Counted from the first letter of the stretch, positions 8,987 to 19,043 are shown. The stretch is DNA of 64,000 bases from Alphaproteobacteria bacterium (GCA_022826345.1 JAJDVB010000147.1:17377-81376); one strand, 5' to 3'. A program made the numbers and translations. The notes: generated from the sequence alone by a model not told the origin.

Positions 8987-10005
8987 ATGGCCGCTGCCGC
9001 AACCGACACGACCATGGCCCCGCAGGCGAGCGCGCCCGTAGCCGCGATGCTCGACATTGCGGGGCTCAACGTCTCCTATCCGATCTATGAAGAGGAGCCG
9101 GTGCGCGCGGTGCGGGACCTCGACCTCAGCGTGCGTAGCGGCGAGATCGTGGGGCTAGTGGGCGAGTCCGGCTCGGGCAAGACCACGCTCGCCCGCGCGG
9201 TGATGGGGCTGCTCACCCAGCCTGGGCGCATCGACAGCGGCACGATCCAGTTCGACGGCAAGGACATGCGGGCGCTCTCGGAGAACCAACTCAGGGCAGT
9301 GCGCGGCAGGGACATCGCCATGGTGATCCCGAACCCGCGCAGCGAGCTCGACCCGCTGATCCCGGTCGGCAAGCAAATCGCCGCCGTCGCCCGTGCTCAT
9401 CTCGACATCGGCCGCGCCGAGGCTGACGAGATGGCGCTCGACATGTTGAAGGCGGTGCACATCCCCGATCCGACGCGCCGCTTCCGCGCCTTCCCTCATG
9501 AGCTCAGCGGCGGCATGGCGCAGCGGGTGGTGATGGCGATCTCGTTGGTCTGCTCGCCCAAGTTCGTGATTTCGGACGACGCCACCAGCGGCCTCGACGT
9601 GACGGTGCAGGCGCAGGTGCTCGACCTGTTGCGGACTCTCGTGCGCGAACACGACACCTCCATGCTCTTCATCACCCGCGACATCGGTATCACCGCGCAC
9701 TTCTGCGACCGGGTCGCCGTGATCTATCGCGGCGAGATCGTCGAGTTCGCGGAGACCGCAAGCTTCTTCGACAATCCGCAGCATCCCTACAGCGTGATGC
9801 TGCTCGCTGCCTTTGCCCACAATCCCGCGCTCCGCAACAAGTGGCACAAGCCGCTCGCGTCGACCGAAGCCGAGGCGGGCCGGGCCTGCCTGTACGCGCC
9901 CCGCTGCGTCCACCGCGAGGACGAGTGTGACGTTCGCCACCCCGACCTGCGCGAGCTTGGCGCCCGCCACCTCGTGCGCTGCCACTTCCCGGTGGAGCGG
10001 GTCGC

Positions 10006-10009
<4 letters not shown>
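8987..10009 (+). CDS. ABC transporter ATPase, DppD position, with degenerate catalytic residues
   Basis: First nucleotide-binding subunit of the importer, 340 residues from the ATG at 8987. Walker A (GESGSGKTT, 59-67) and the signature LSGGM (173-177) are intact. Three other key positions are changed. The Q-loop Gln is Pro115 (MVIPNP for MIFQDP), the catalytic Glu after Walker B is Asp198 (FVISDDATSGLD), and the H-loop His is Arg231 (FITRDIG). The C-terminal oligopeptide-transporter domain with its Cys-rich end (CLYAPRCVHREDECDVRH) is present. The gene overlaps the next ATPase by ATGA. It probably forms a heterodimer in which this subunit supplies the non-hydrolysing site. Confidence 0.9.
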
Positions 10010-11040
<1,031 letters not shown>

Positions 11041-11058
11041 GGGCTGCCGAACCGTTGC

Positions 11059-12507
11059 TCAGCCCTCCGGCCGCTCGACCGAACGGAACGGGTGGCGGGC
11101 ACGGAGCGTGTTCACCGCCTCGAACACTGCCGGGAAGGTCGGCCGCTCGACGTAGGCGCCATCGCCCTGGTCGGCGCGGATCTCCGAGCCGTCCCACACA
11201 TGGCGGCCCCGGCTCACGGTGGCGCGGGCGACGCCGGTCACGGTCATCCCCTCGTAGATGTTGAAGTCGTTGTTCTGCAAGTGCGTCTTGGCCGAGATCG
11301 TGCGCGTGGCCTTGGGGTCCCAGACCACGATGTCCGCGTCCGAGCCCACCTTGATCGCCCCCTTGCGCGGATAGATGTTGAATATCTTCGCGGCGTTGGT
11401 GGACGTGATCGCGACGTACTCGTTGGCCGTGATCCGGCCGGGCTCGACGCCCTGGTCCCAGAGCACCGACATGCGGTCCTCGATGCCGCTGGTACCGTTG
11501 GGGATCTTCGAGAAATCGTCCTTGCCCATCTCCTTCTGCCAGTTGCAGTAGGCGCAGTGGTCGGTCCCCGTGGTTTGCAGGTTGCCGGACTGCAGGCCGC
11601 GCCAGAGCGCCTCCTGATGGTCCTTGGGCCGGAACGGCGGGCTCATCACGTAGCCGCGGGCGACCTCCGGGTCGGGGTCGTAGTAGACGCTCTCGTCGAT
11701 CACCAGGTGCTGCGCCAGGCACTCGCCGTAGACCCGCTGCCCTTCGAGCCGTGCGCGCGTGATCGCCTCCAGCGACTCCCGGCAGGTCACGTGAACGATG
11801 TAGATCGGCGCCTTGAGCAGCTGGGCGATGCGGATCGCGCGGTTGGTCGCCTCGCCCTCGACCTCGGGCGGGCGCGACTGCGGGTGGCCCTCCGGCCCGG
11901 TGACGCCTGCCTTGAGTAGCTCCTGCTGCATCATCCAGACCAGATGGCCGTCCTCGCAATGGACGGTGCAGAGCGCGCCGAGGTCCCGCGCCCGCGCGAA
12001 GCTGTGCATCATCTTCTCCGCGTCAAGCATGACCTCGCCCTTGTAGGCCATGAAGTGCTTGAAGCTGTTGACGCCGTGATCGCGGGTCAGCGTCTCCATG
12101 TCCTCGTGAATCTCGTCGTTCCAGTTGGTAATCGTGACGTGGAAGGAATAATCGGACGGCGCCTTCGCCGCGCGTTGCTGCCAGATGCGGTAGGCGTCCA
12201 TGGGCCGCTGGTCGGGTGCGGGGATGACGAAGTCGATGATCATGGTGGTGCCGCCCGAGAGGCCCGCGGCGGGGCCGGTGTAGAAGTCGTCGCCGGTCAC
12301 GGTGTCCATGAACGGCGTTTCCATGTGGGTGTGGGGGTCGATGCCGCCTGGCATGACCAGCGCCTCTCCGGCATCCACCGTCGCCGTGCCCGCGGGCACG
12401 TCGAGGCCGGTCCCGATCTCCTGAATCTTGCCGTCCGCGCAATAGATGTCGGCGACGTAGCGCTCGTCTGCGGTCACCACCGTGCCGCCCCTGATCAACG
12501 TCGACAT
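11059..12507 (-). CDS. hydA: Dihydropyrimidinase / D-hydantoinase
   Basis: A cyclic amidohydrolase opening dihydropyrimidine or hydantoin rings to N-carbamoyl products. The 482-residue protein from the ATG at 12507 carries the full metal set of the family: H59 and H61 (GIDPHTHME), carboxylated K150 (NSFKHFMAYKG), H183 (TVHCEDG), H239 (IVHVTC) and D316 (GTDHCAYC). Earlier in-frame codons would add about 99 poorly conserved residues, so the start at MSTLIRGGTVVTADE is preferred. It converges on the ABC importer operon and lies near a ring monooxygenase and urease, suggesting a role in ureide or pyrimidine nitrogen use. No beta-ureidopropionase or carbamoylase is seen nearby. Confidence 0.93.
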   Translation of the reverse strand: MSTLIRGGTVVTADERYVADIYCADGKIQEIGTGLDVPAGTATVDAGEALVMPGGIDPHTHMETPFMDTVTGDDFYTGPAAGLSGGTTMIIDFVIPAPDQRPMDAYRIWQQRAAKAPSDYSFHVTITNWNDEIHEDMETLTRDHGVNSFKHFMAYKGEVMLDAEKMMHSFARARDLGALCTVHCEDGHLVWMMQQELLKAGVTGPEGHPQSRPPEVEGEATNRAIRIAQLLKAPIYIVHVTCRESLEAITRARLEGQRVYGECLAQHLVIDESVYYDPDPEVARGYVMSPPFRPKDHQEALWRGLQSGNLQTTGTDHCAYCNWQKEMGKDDFSKIPNGTSGIEDRMSVLWDQGVEPGRITANEYVAITSTNAAKIFNIYPRKGAIKVGSDADIVVWDPKATRTISAKTHLQNNDFNIYEGMTVTGVARATVSRGRHVWDGSEIRADQGDGAYVERPTFPAVFEAVNTLRARHPFRSVERPEG

Positions 12508-12655
12508 GGCTGCCTCCCTTCCTGGCGCGGTCGGTTCCAGCCACCGGCACCACCTGGGCCGGCCGTGCCGAACCGTTGCCGCGCGATATCCGCTGCCCCA
12601 CACTACCCCATCTGCGACGCAGAATTGCGAACTTCGCAGAACTGGAGGGCCGGAG

Positions 12656-13114
12656 ATGGAAGTGCAATGCCAGCGGGAGGTGCGGGAGTTCCACACCTTC
12701 CTGCGCGACTGGCTGGCCGGTGCCGTGCCGCGCACGGCCGAGAGCTTCGCCCGGTTCTCCGGTGTGATGGGCGAGGGGCTCGAGGTGATCGGCCCGCGCG
12801 GCACGGTGACCGGGCGCGAAGCGCTGGTGAGTGAGTTCGAAGGGCTGCACGGCGAGCTTGTCGCCGATGCCGACGCCGACGCATTCGAGATCTGGATCGA
12901 GAATTTTCGCTGCCGCTGGGCCGTGGGCGATCATGCGCTGGTGACTTACGAGGAGTGGCACCGGCGGCAGGGCGCGGAATCGGCGCGTCTCTCGACTGCC
13001 CTCTTCAGCCGCGCGGAGGCGACGCCCTGCGGAGTCATGTGGCTCCACGTTCACGAGACCTGGCTGCCGGGCCGCGCGCCGGGGGGCGGCGAGCGCTTCC
13101 CCGAAACCGACTGA
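12656..13114 (+). CDS. SnoaL/NTF2-like protein (DUF4440-type)
   Basis: A 152-residue single-domain protein with the alternating helix and sheet pattern of the NTF2-like fold: an N-terminal helical part (REFHTFLRDWLAGAVPRTAE), then GREALVSEFEGLHGE, then strands FEIWIENFRCRWAVGDHALV and WLHVHETWLP. Such proteins are often small hydrolases, isomerases or ligand binders; no catalytic residues can be named here. A GGAGGGCCGGAG ribosome site precedes the ATG at 12656. It is divergent from the dihydropyrimidinase gene (148-base gap). Function unknown. Confidence 0.7.
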   Translation: MEVQCQREVREFHTFLRDWLAGAVPRTAESFARFSGVMGEGLEVIGPRGTVTGREALVSEFEGLHGELVADADADAFEIWIENFRCRWAVGDHALVTYEEWHRRQGAESARLSTALFSRAEATPCGVMWLHVHETWLPGRAPGGGERFPETD

Positions 13115-13140
13115 GCAGGCCGGAGCGACCGGGACGCGCC

Positions 13141-14271
13141 ATGACCGGACCCGCGACCATCGAGCCTTCGAGCCCTGCGGCACCGGCCGGCGCCGTGCCC
13201 CTCGAAGCAGTCCACACCCGCGAGCGCCAATTCACCCGCATCTTCACGACGATGTACGGCCAGAAACACCGCGCCAGAACCCGGCTGCCGGTCAAGACGC
13301 AGGCCGTGCGGATGCACGCGGCCGGCGGGCCGGAGGTGCTGCAGGTCGAGGACCTCTGGGTGCCGGACCCCGGCGCCACCGAGGTGCGCGTCGCGCAGAA
13401 GGCGATCGGCCTCAACTTCCTCGACACTTATCAACGCAGTGGCGCCTTCCCCTCGCCGGGGCTGCCCTGGGTCATCGGCTTCGAGGGCGCGGGTGTTATC
13501 GAGGCTGTCGGCGGCGCGGTGACGGCGTTCAAGGAGGGCGACCGCGTGGCTTACGCGAGCGCGCCGCCCGGCGCCTACGCGGGGCTCCGCACCATCGCGG
13601 CGGACGCGTTGGTCAGGCTGCCCGACGCCATCGACTTCGAGCAGGCCGCTGCCGCCATGCTGAAGGGCATGACGGCGGAATACCTGGTCCACAAGAGCGG
13701 CGCGGTGCAGCCGGGCGACACCGTGCTGGTTCATGCGGCGGCGGGCGGCACCGGCCTGCTGCTCTGCCAATGGCTCGCGCATGTTGGTGCTACCGTCATC
13801 GGCTGCACCGGTGGTGACGAGAAGCGCGGGCTCGCCCAGGTCCACGGCTGCCACCACGCCATCGACTATCGAAGGGAGGACGTTGCCGCCCGCGTCGCCG
13901 CGCTCACCGGCGGCGAGGGACTTGCCGTCGCATACGATTCCGTCGGCCGGGATACCGCCGAGGCCTCTGTCGCCTGCCTTCGCCCCGGCGGCACGCTGGT
14001 GCTCTACGGTAGCTCGTCGGGCGCTCCGCCGCAGAGCGCTCTCGCCGCGGCGGCGGCGAAGTCCATCAGGATCGTGCGCCCCGGTCTCTTCCAAGAGAAC
14101 GACACGCCGGCGGCGCTCCAGGCGCGTGCCAGCGCGCTCTTCGAGATGCTGGAGAGCGGCGCGGTCGCCCCCCTTATCGACCGGCGCTATCCGCTCGCCG
14201 ATGCGGCGGACGCCCATCGCGACCTCGAAGCGCGGCGCACCACCGGCCAGAGCGTGCTGATCCCCTCGTAA
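13141..14271 (+). CDS. Zinc-independent quinone oxidoreductase (MDR superfamily)
   Basis: NADPH:quinone reductase-like member of the medium-chain dehydrogenase family. Visible landmarks are AVRMHAAGGPEVLQVEDLWV, the substrate-domain segment GLNFLDTYQRSGAFP, the GFEGAGVIEAVG motif and the nucleotide-binding loop VHAAAGGTGLLLCQWL, followed by CTGGDEKRGLA. No structural-zinc Cys cluster is seen. The family normally starts near VKTQAVRMHA, about 52 residues into this gene. The N-terminal part (MTGPATIEPSSPAAP on) is therefore either a lineage-specific extension or an over-long start; the ATG at 13252 is an alternative. Confidence 0.85.
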   Translation: MTGPATIEPSSPAAPAGAVPLEAVHTRERQFTRIFTTMYGQKHRARTRLPVKTQAVRMHAAGGPEVLQVEDLWVPDPGATEVRVAQKAIGLNFLDTYQRSGAFPSPGLPWVIGFEGAGVIEAVGGAVTAFKEGDRVAYASAPPGAYAGLRTIAADALVRLPDAIDFEQAAAAMLKGMTAEYLVHKSGAVQPGDTVLVHAAAGGTGLLLCQWLAHVGATVIGCTGGDEKRGLAQVHGCHHAIDYRREDVAARVAALTGGEGLAVAYDSVGRDTAEASVACLRPGGTLVLYGSSSGAPPQSALAAAAAKSIRIVRPGLFQENDTPAALQARASALFEMLESGAVAPLIDRRYPLADAADAHRDLEARRTTGQSVLIPS

Positions 14272-14361
14272 CTTTCGGCAATTTCGGCGCGTTGAGAGTG
14301 CCGGGGATATGCACTATCACGGGGCCGCACTCACACCACCCTGCGGGCACGGGAGTCATCG

Positions 14362-15120
14362 ATGAGCAGGCCGACAGTCATGATCACGGGCGCCGGAATC
14401 GGCATCGGGCACGCCACCGCCTTGGCCTTCGGCCGGGCCGGCTATCACGTCTACGTCACCGACGTGCTCGACGAGGAGGGGCAGGGCACCGTCGCCGCGA
14501 TCGAGGCGGAAGGCGGCAGCGCGAGCTTCAGCCATGTGGACGTGACCGACAGCGCCAACGTGAACGACGCGGTCGCGGCTGCGGAGGCCGCCACCGGCCC
14601 GCTCGACGCCGCCATCGCCAACGCCGGCATCGCCCACAAGGTGCCGCTCACCGAGATGAGTGACGAGAAGTGGGACCACACCCTCGACGTCGACCTCTCG
14701 GGCGTGTTCCGGCTGCTGCGCGCGGCAGCGCCGGGAATGCGCGAGGCGAAGCGGGGCGCGATGGTGGCCGTCTCCTCGGTCATGGGCACGACGTGGGGCT
14801 GGCACGATCACGTGCAGTACAACGCGGCCAAGTCCGGCGTGGTGGGGCTGGTGCGCGGCATGGCCTGCGACCTGGGCGGCGACGGCATCCGCGTCAACGG
14901 CATCGCCCCCGGCTTCATCAAGACCGCGCAGGCGCTCTCGACCGTGCACTCGCTCGGGCTCGCGGGGCTGGAGGCGGCCGCCGAATACATCCCCCTCGGC
15001 CGCTACGGCGAAGCGGACGACATCGCCGACGTGATCCTCTTCCTCTGCTCCGACGGCGCGCGCTACGTGAGCGGCCAGACCATCATCGTCGATGGCGGGG
15101 TCACGGTGGGGCGGTATTGA
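14362..15120 (+). CDS. Short-chain dehydrogenase/reductase
   Basis: Classical SDR of 252 residues. The NAD(P) loop is MITGAGIGIGHATALAFGRA (TGxxxGxG). An acidic residue follows in VTDVLDEEG, suggesting NAD(H) preference. The structural motif ANAGIAHK (NAG) is present, as are the catalytic Ser of AVSSVMG and Tyr/Lys of YNAAKSG. The C-terminal GRYGEADDIADVILFL...YVSGQTIIVDGG is typical of 3-oxoacyl-ACP reductase-like members. The substrate is not determinable. It faces the lipoprotein gene convergently. Confidence 0.9.
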   Translation: MSRPTVMITGAGIGIGHATALAFGRAGYHVYVTDVLDEEGQGTVAAIEAEGGSASFSHVDVTDSANVNDAVAAAEAATGPLDAAIANAGIAHKVPLTEMSDEKWDHTLDVDLSGVFRLLRAAAPGMREAKRGAMVAVSSVMGTTWGWHDHVQYNAAKSGVVGLVRGMACDLGGDGIRVNGIAPGFIKTAQALSTVHSLGLAGLEAAAEYIPLGRYGEADDIADVILFLCSDGARYVSGQTIIVDGGVTVGRY

Positions 15121-15144
15121 GGGGAGGTGCGAGGGGCGTCCGCG

Positions 15145-16389
15145 CTACTCGTCTTTCGCCGCGCCGAAGGAGCCGATGACGGCGCCGTTCGTGAACGCGG
15201 CGTCGAAGGTGCCGGCCACGGCGCTCGAGAGCGTGGACTGGTTGCCCGGCGTCGCACCGTCGTCGTCGACGGCGACGGGTCCGAAGAACTGGCCGCTCCA
15301 GGTGCCCACCATGCCTTGGTCGCCCTCGGTCGCGCCGCGGAACGTGCCGTCTTGCTGACTGCCAAACCGCGCCGCCTCCAGCTCGACGCTCCAGCTTGAG
15401 TCGATGGGGCTGCCGCGCTGGTCCCCGAAATCCTCGATCGTGCCGACAATCGAGTAGTGCTTGTTGACGGCCACGTCGTCGCCGCCGAAATAGGCCGTCA
15501 ACGTCGCGTCGGCGGTGAATTGGCCGCCCGCCCGGTTCAGGATTTCACCGTCCAGCGTGAAGGTCCTGATCACGTAGAGACCTGTTGCCGCCCCTGTGTA
15601 GGTGGCGCTGCCTTCGAGACTTTGAACGGTGCCGATTGGAGACTCGGCGGTGCCGCCGGCGATGGCGGCCGCCATGATCACGGGCTGGTCGTTCTCTTCC
15701 GACTCATTCATCCAGTAGCCGAAATGGACGTAATCGGAGTCCGGGACCGACACGAGGAACTCGTCGTCGTCGGGTACGAAGGTCCAGTCGCCGCCGACGG
15801 TGTTTAATTTGGCGTCCAAACCGGTCGAGAGTGTGCACGTCGTGACACATGTGTAAGTACCTGGCGCGCCGTCGAACATGCCCGTGAACGTAGCGCCGTC
15901 CGTGAACGGCACGCCCACCTGATTGACCGCAGACGGGAACTCGGCCACGCCGCTGACCAGTCCTGCGTTCGAGGTGTCCAGCACCAAGGCCCCATTGCCG
16001 TCGAGCGCGTGGACCATGTGAAACGCCGTGGGCGTCGGCTCGCCCTTGTTGTTGTATACGACAAACGTATCAGTTGAATCCGACTCATTCGTTCGCTCGT
16101 ACACTGTGTCGGCCCAGCCGTCGATTGTGGCTCTGGCCGCGTCCGTCGTCTCCTCGAGCATGGCGCTGTCGGCGGGCGTTCCCGAGCCGTCCGCGTTCAG
16201 CAGGTCCGGTGCCGTTGACGGGGGATCCGCGGTGATCGCCGTGTCGAGCGCCTCACCGCTGGCTATGGGCATCGGTGGAGGGGACGACCCGCCACCACCC
16301 CCGCCGCCGCAAGCAGACAGGCCTCCGGCCAAGCCGCCAGCCATCAGGAGAACTGTTACCGAGCGAAGGGAGGTGGCTTTGCATCTCAT
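15145..16389 (-). CDS. TbpB-like beta-barrel surface lipoprotein
   Basis: A 414-residue lipoprotein with a type II signal (TVLLMAGGLAGGLSAC, Cys27 acylated) followed by a Gly tract and a Pro-rich linker (GGGGGGGSSPPPMP). The rest is strand-rich. The C-terminus carries the motif WSGQFFGPVA, then VAGTFDAAF and VIGSFGAAKDE. This matches the C-terminal eight-stranded barrel of transferrin-binding-protein-B-like and factor-H-binding-like lipoproteins (W-x-G-x-F-F-G-P ... V-x-G-x-F-G-A-x-K). Such proteins are usually surface exposed and exported by Slam-type translocators. No Slam, TonB receptor or iron gene is nearby, so the ligand is unknown. Confidence 0.7.
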   Translation of the reverse strand: MRCKATSLRSVTVLLMAGGLAGGLSACGGGGGGGSSPPPMPIASGEALDTAITADPPSTAPDLLNADGSGTPADSAMLEETTDAARATIDGWADTVYERTNESDSTDTFVVYNNKGEPTPTAFHMVHALDGNGALVLDTSNAGLVSGVAEFPSAVNQVGVPFTDGATFTGMFDGAPGTYTCVTTCTLSTGLDAKLNTVGGDWTFVPDDDEFLVSVPDSDYVHFGYWMNESEENDQPVIMAAAIAGGTAESPIGTVQSLEGSATYTGAATGLYVIRTFTLDGEILNRAGGQFTADATLTAYFGGDDVAVNKHYSIVGTIEDFGDQRGSPIDSSWSVELEAARFGSQQDGTFRGATEGDQGMVGTWSGQFFGPVAVDDDGATPGNQSTLSSAVAGTFDAAFTNGAVIGSFGAAKDE

Positions 16390-16629
16390 GGTGTGGCGTT
16401 CCTCAGCAGCAAGAGTCGGTCGGCGCTGGGTGGCAATGCGGGCGAGCCCTGCGCGCGTTGGCCGTCTAGGGAGTGACCTCTCGAAGCATCCCGTCAGCGT
16501 CGCGACTCGAGAAAGAACATGGCGGAAACGGTGGGACGCTCGGTCAGGCGAGTCAACACGGCGAAAGGAGAGGATGAGGGAAGTCCCGGCCGCCGGCTTT
16601 CCGCCGAGACGGATGATGCGGTGCCGAAC

Positions 16630-17235
16630 CTAGAGGACGGCGTCGGGCCCCAATAGCGCGGCGCGGAATCGGTCCTTGAGGTAGGTTCCGTCGCGGGGTG
16701 GGAGGACGCGGGGGAGGGGCTCGGCGTGCACCTTCACCGTGAGGAAGGTGGGTCCCGGCGTCTCGTGAACTAGCGGGAGCGCGGCGCGGAGGCCGGCTTC
16801 GTCCGCAACCTGCCGCGCCTCGGCGAAGCCGCAAGCGGCGGCTGCGCCGGCGAGGTCGGTGCGGTGCGCCGTGTGCGTGGGCTGCATCCCGGTCTCGCCG
16901 TGACGCTCGTTGTCGAGCACGACGAGGGCGAGATTGGGCGGCGCCTGGGTCGCGATGGTGGCGAGGCTCGCGAGCCCCATCAGCATGTCGCCGTCGCCCG
17001 TCAGCACCAGCACGCGGCGCGCGGGCTGCGCCAGCGCGAGGCCGAGGCCGATCATCGATGCGTTGCCCATCGCACCCCAGAGCGAGAAGTGGAGCGGGTT
17101 GTCGCCGAGCGCGGCGCAGTCCCAGGTCGCGGAGCCGAGGCCCGGGATCACCAGCACGTCGTCGCGGCCTTCGAGCAGCACCGCCGTCGCCGTGCGCCGG
17201 TCCAGGGTCGTCTCGGGCTGCGCGCGGCGCGTCAT
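16630..17235 (-). CDS. ThDP-dependent decarboxylase, beta (C-terminal, cofactor-binding) subunit
   Basis: The 201-residue product corresponds to the C-terminal half of ThDP decarboxylases. It has LGSATWD...GNASMIGLGLALAQP and the cofactor motif GDGDMLMG...LALVVLDN (GDG-x~26-N), which binds Mg-thiamine diphosphate. It resembles the beta subunit of split enzymes such as sulfopyruvate decarboxylase (ComE) or the matching domain of phosphonopyruvate decarboxylase. The start overlaps the stop of the alpha gene by ATGA, so both are probably made together. The substrate cannot be assigned; no phosphonate or coenzyme M genes are nearby. Confidence 0.82.
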   Translation of the reverse strand: MTRRAQPETTLDRRTATAVLLEGRDDVLVIPGLGSATWDCAALGDNPLHFSLWGAMGNASMIGLGLALAQPARRVLVLTGDGDMLMGLASLATIATQAPPNLALVVLDNERHGETGMQPTHTAHRTDLAGAAAACGFAEARQVADEAGLRAALPLVHETPGPTFLTVKVHAEPLPRVLPPRDGTYLKDRFRAALLGPDAVL

Positions 17236-17744
17236 CCGTCGAAGCTCTTGGCGCCGATCACGCGCTGGCCGATGAGGACCGCGGCCGCCGCCTGGCTCTC
17301 GAAGGCGATGGCGGCGGCGGCCTCGATGGTCTCGAACGCGTCATCCGGGTCGTCCACGCGGGAGACGATCACGCCGCATTGCTCGAGATGCGCGGCAGTC
17401 CCCTGGCCCATGGGGAGCTGCCACGGATTGGTCTCGCCCCACTCGCCCCGCATGGTGACCAGCGAAAGGAAGGGGAAGCGGCAGGTGCGGATCAGCGAGA
17501 GCGCGGCGACGCAGTTGCCGGCTCCGCTCGATTGCATCAGCAGCGCCGCTCGCTCCCCACCGAGCCAGGCACCGGCGATGAGCGCCGGGCCCTCCTGCTC
17601 ATGGGCGAGCAGCACCGTGCGCATGGTCTCGTCGGCTTCGCAAAGGCCGAGCAGCGCTGAGAGGCCCGCATCCGGCACGTAGGCAACCTGGCGCACGCCG
17701 GCGGCGCACAGCGCCCGATGGGCGTGGCCGCCCCAGCCGCTCAC
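17232..17744 (-). CDS. ThDP-dependent decarboxylase, alpha (N-terminal, Pyr-domain) subunit
   Basis: This 170-residue protein is the N-terminal Pyr domain of a split ThDP enzyme. Evidence is AGVRQVAYVPDAGLSALLG at the start, then LAHEQEGPALIAGAWLGG with the catalytic Glu of HEQEG, which activates the aminopyrimidine, and MQSSGAGNCVAALSLI. With the downstream beta subunit it forms one active enzyme, most like the ComD/ComE arrangement. An upstream gap of about 40 bases separates it from the ATPase zeta gene on the same strand. Confidence 0.82.
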   Translation of the reverse strand: MSGWGGHAHRALCAAGVRQVAYVPDAGLSALLGLCEADETMRTVLLAHEQEGPALIAGAWLGGERAALLMQSSGAGNCVAALSLIRTCRFPFLSLVTMRGEWGETNPWQLPMGQGTAAHLEQCGVIVSRVDDPDDAFETIEAAAAIAFESQAAAAVLIGQRVIGAKSFDG

Positions 17745-17787
17745 CGGCGGTCCCGAACGTCGAGAAATGGAGGGGAAGGCGCGCGGG

Positions 17788-18108
17788 CTATTCGGCGCTG
17801 ACCTGGCCCTTCGCCTCGTCCAGCAGGCGCTCCATCTGGGTGCGGATCAGATGATCGTCCGCCTCGATGCCCTTCTGGGTCAGGTCGCCGACCACCTTGC
17901 GCACCACGTCGTCGTCGCCCGGCTCCTCGAAGTCGGCCATGACCACCTGCTTGGCGTAGGCCTCGGCATCGTCGCCCGCGATCCCCATCTTCTCCGCCGC
18001 CCACAGGCCGAGAAGCTTGTTGCGCCGGGCGATGACCTTGAACTGAAACTCCTGATCGTGCTTGAACTTCGCCTCGGCGGCTTTCTTGCGGTCATCGAAC
18101 GTGTTCAT
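17788..18108 (-). CDS. F1F0-ATPase inhibitory zeta subunit (DUF1476)
   Basis: A 106-residue, highly charged, all-helical protein starting MNTFDDRKKAAEAKFKHDQE, with RRNKLLGLWAAEKMG and AYAKQVVMADFEEPGDDDV. This is the DUF1476 family, whose Paracoccus member is the zeta subunit that blocks reverse rotation of the ATP synthase. The family is essentially alphaproteobacterial, which helps place the organism. The start at 18108 matches the family N-terminus. Regulation by nucleotide binding is known for the family, not shown here. Confidence 0.9.
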   Translation of the reverse strand: MNTFDDRKKAAEAKFKHDQEFQFKVIARRNKLLGLWAAEKMGIAGDDAEAYAKQVVMADFEEPGDDDVVRKVVGDLTQKGIEADDHLIRTQMERLLDEAKGQVSAE

Positions 18109-18207
18109 ACCCCAGGCTCCCAGCCGATGATTGGACGCGCGCGCATTGTGCCAGAGCGGCCCGCGCCGGTCCACGGCGGGCGCGGCCCGTTCGGCAGGTA
18201 AGACGGC

Positions 18208-18957
18208 ATGTGTACCCTCGTGATCCTGCGGCGCCCCGGCCACGACTGGCCGGTCGTGATCGCCGCCAACCGCGACGAGATGATCGGCCGCCCCTGGCTG
18301 ACGCCGGCCCGCCACTGGCCCGACCGGGCGCACGTGACTGCGGGCCAGGATGAGCTCGCCGGCGGAAGCTGGCTCGGCGTCAACGACGACGGCCTCTGCG
18401 CCGGCATCCTGAACCGCACCGGCGCGCTCGGGCCGGCGGCCGGCAAGCGCTCGCGGGGCGAGCTGGTGCTGGATGCGCTGGATCATGCCGACGCCGCGGC
18501 TGCGGCCATGGCGCTCGCCGATATCGACGGTGCGGCCTATCGCCCCTTCAACCTCGTGGTCGCCGATTCGGAGGAGGCGTTCTGGCTGCGCCACGACGGC
18601 GGCACGGCGCCGGTCTTCCATGCGTTGCCCGAGGGGCTTTCCATGTTCACTGCGCGCGAGCGCAACGACTTCGAATCGGCGCGAATTCGCACGCATCTCG
18701 CGGCCTTCGAGGCGGCGGCGCCGCCCGATCCGGAGCGCGGCGCCTGGGACGACTGGGCCGCGCTGCTCGCGCGCGGGGCGCGCGACTCGGGCGGCGATCC
18801 GGAGGCCGCCATGTGCATCGAACCTGTCGGCGGATTCGGCACGGTCAACGCCTCGCTGATTGCGCTGCCGCGCCCTGGCCGGCCCGACACCGCTCCGGCC
18901 TGGCTTTTCGCGGCGGGGCCACCGAATCGTCATCTATTTGAAAACATTGAAATTTAG
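18208..18957 (+). CDS. NRDE family protein (TANGO2-like)
   Basis: A 249-residue member of the NRDE (DUF833) family. It starts MCTLVILRRPGHDWPVVIAA with the defining Asn-Arg-Asp-Glu motif in AANRDEMIGRPW. The Cys at position 2 is the conserved Ntn-hydrolase-like N-terminal residue. Other landmarks are DELAGGSWLGVNDDGLCAGI and FNLVVADSEEAFWLRH. Eukaryotic TANGO2 affects heme and lipid handling; the bacterial role is not settled. It is divergent from the zeta gene with a 99-base gap. Confidence 0.88.
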   Translation: MCTLVILRRPGHDWPVVIAANRDEMIGRPWLTPARHWPDRAHVTAGQDELAGGSWLGVNDDGLCAGILNRTGALGPAAGKRSRGELVLDALDHADAAAAAMALADIDGAAYRPFNLVVADSEEAFWLRHDGGTAPVFHALPEGLSMFTARERNDFESARIRTHLAAFEAAAPPDPERGAWDDWAALLARGARDSGGDPEAAMCIEPVGGFGTVNASLIALPRPGRPDTAPAWLFAAGPPNRHLFENIEI

Positions 18958-19014
18958 AATGCCGCGTCCGCGCTCTCGGCAGCCGGCTCACCAAGGACGA
19001 CCGACGACAGGCAA

Positions 19015-19043
19015 TTGTACTGCCCCCTTGTTCTGACTATGTT
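19015..19043 (+). promoter_or_regulatory. Candidate promoter for the purC operon
   Basis: TTGTAC (19015-19020), a 17-base spacer and TATGTT (19038-19043) lie 65 bases before the purC start. The match to the housekeeping consensus is only moderate (3/6 and 4/6), so this is a candidate based on spacing and position. No purine riboswitch aptamer was recognised between it and purC. Confidence 0.3.

Noticed and set aside
6957..9002. A 681-codon open frame on the minus strand opposite the permease genes
   Set aside because: It is an antisense shadow common in very GC-rich DNA: its translation is His/Arg/Asp-rich with no family pattern, while the plus strand encodes two clear permeases.
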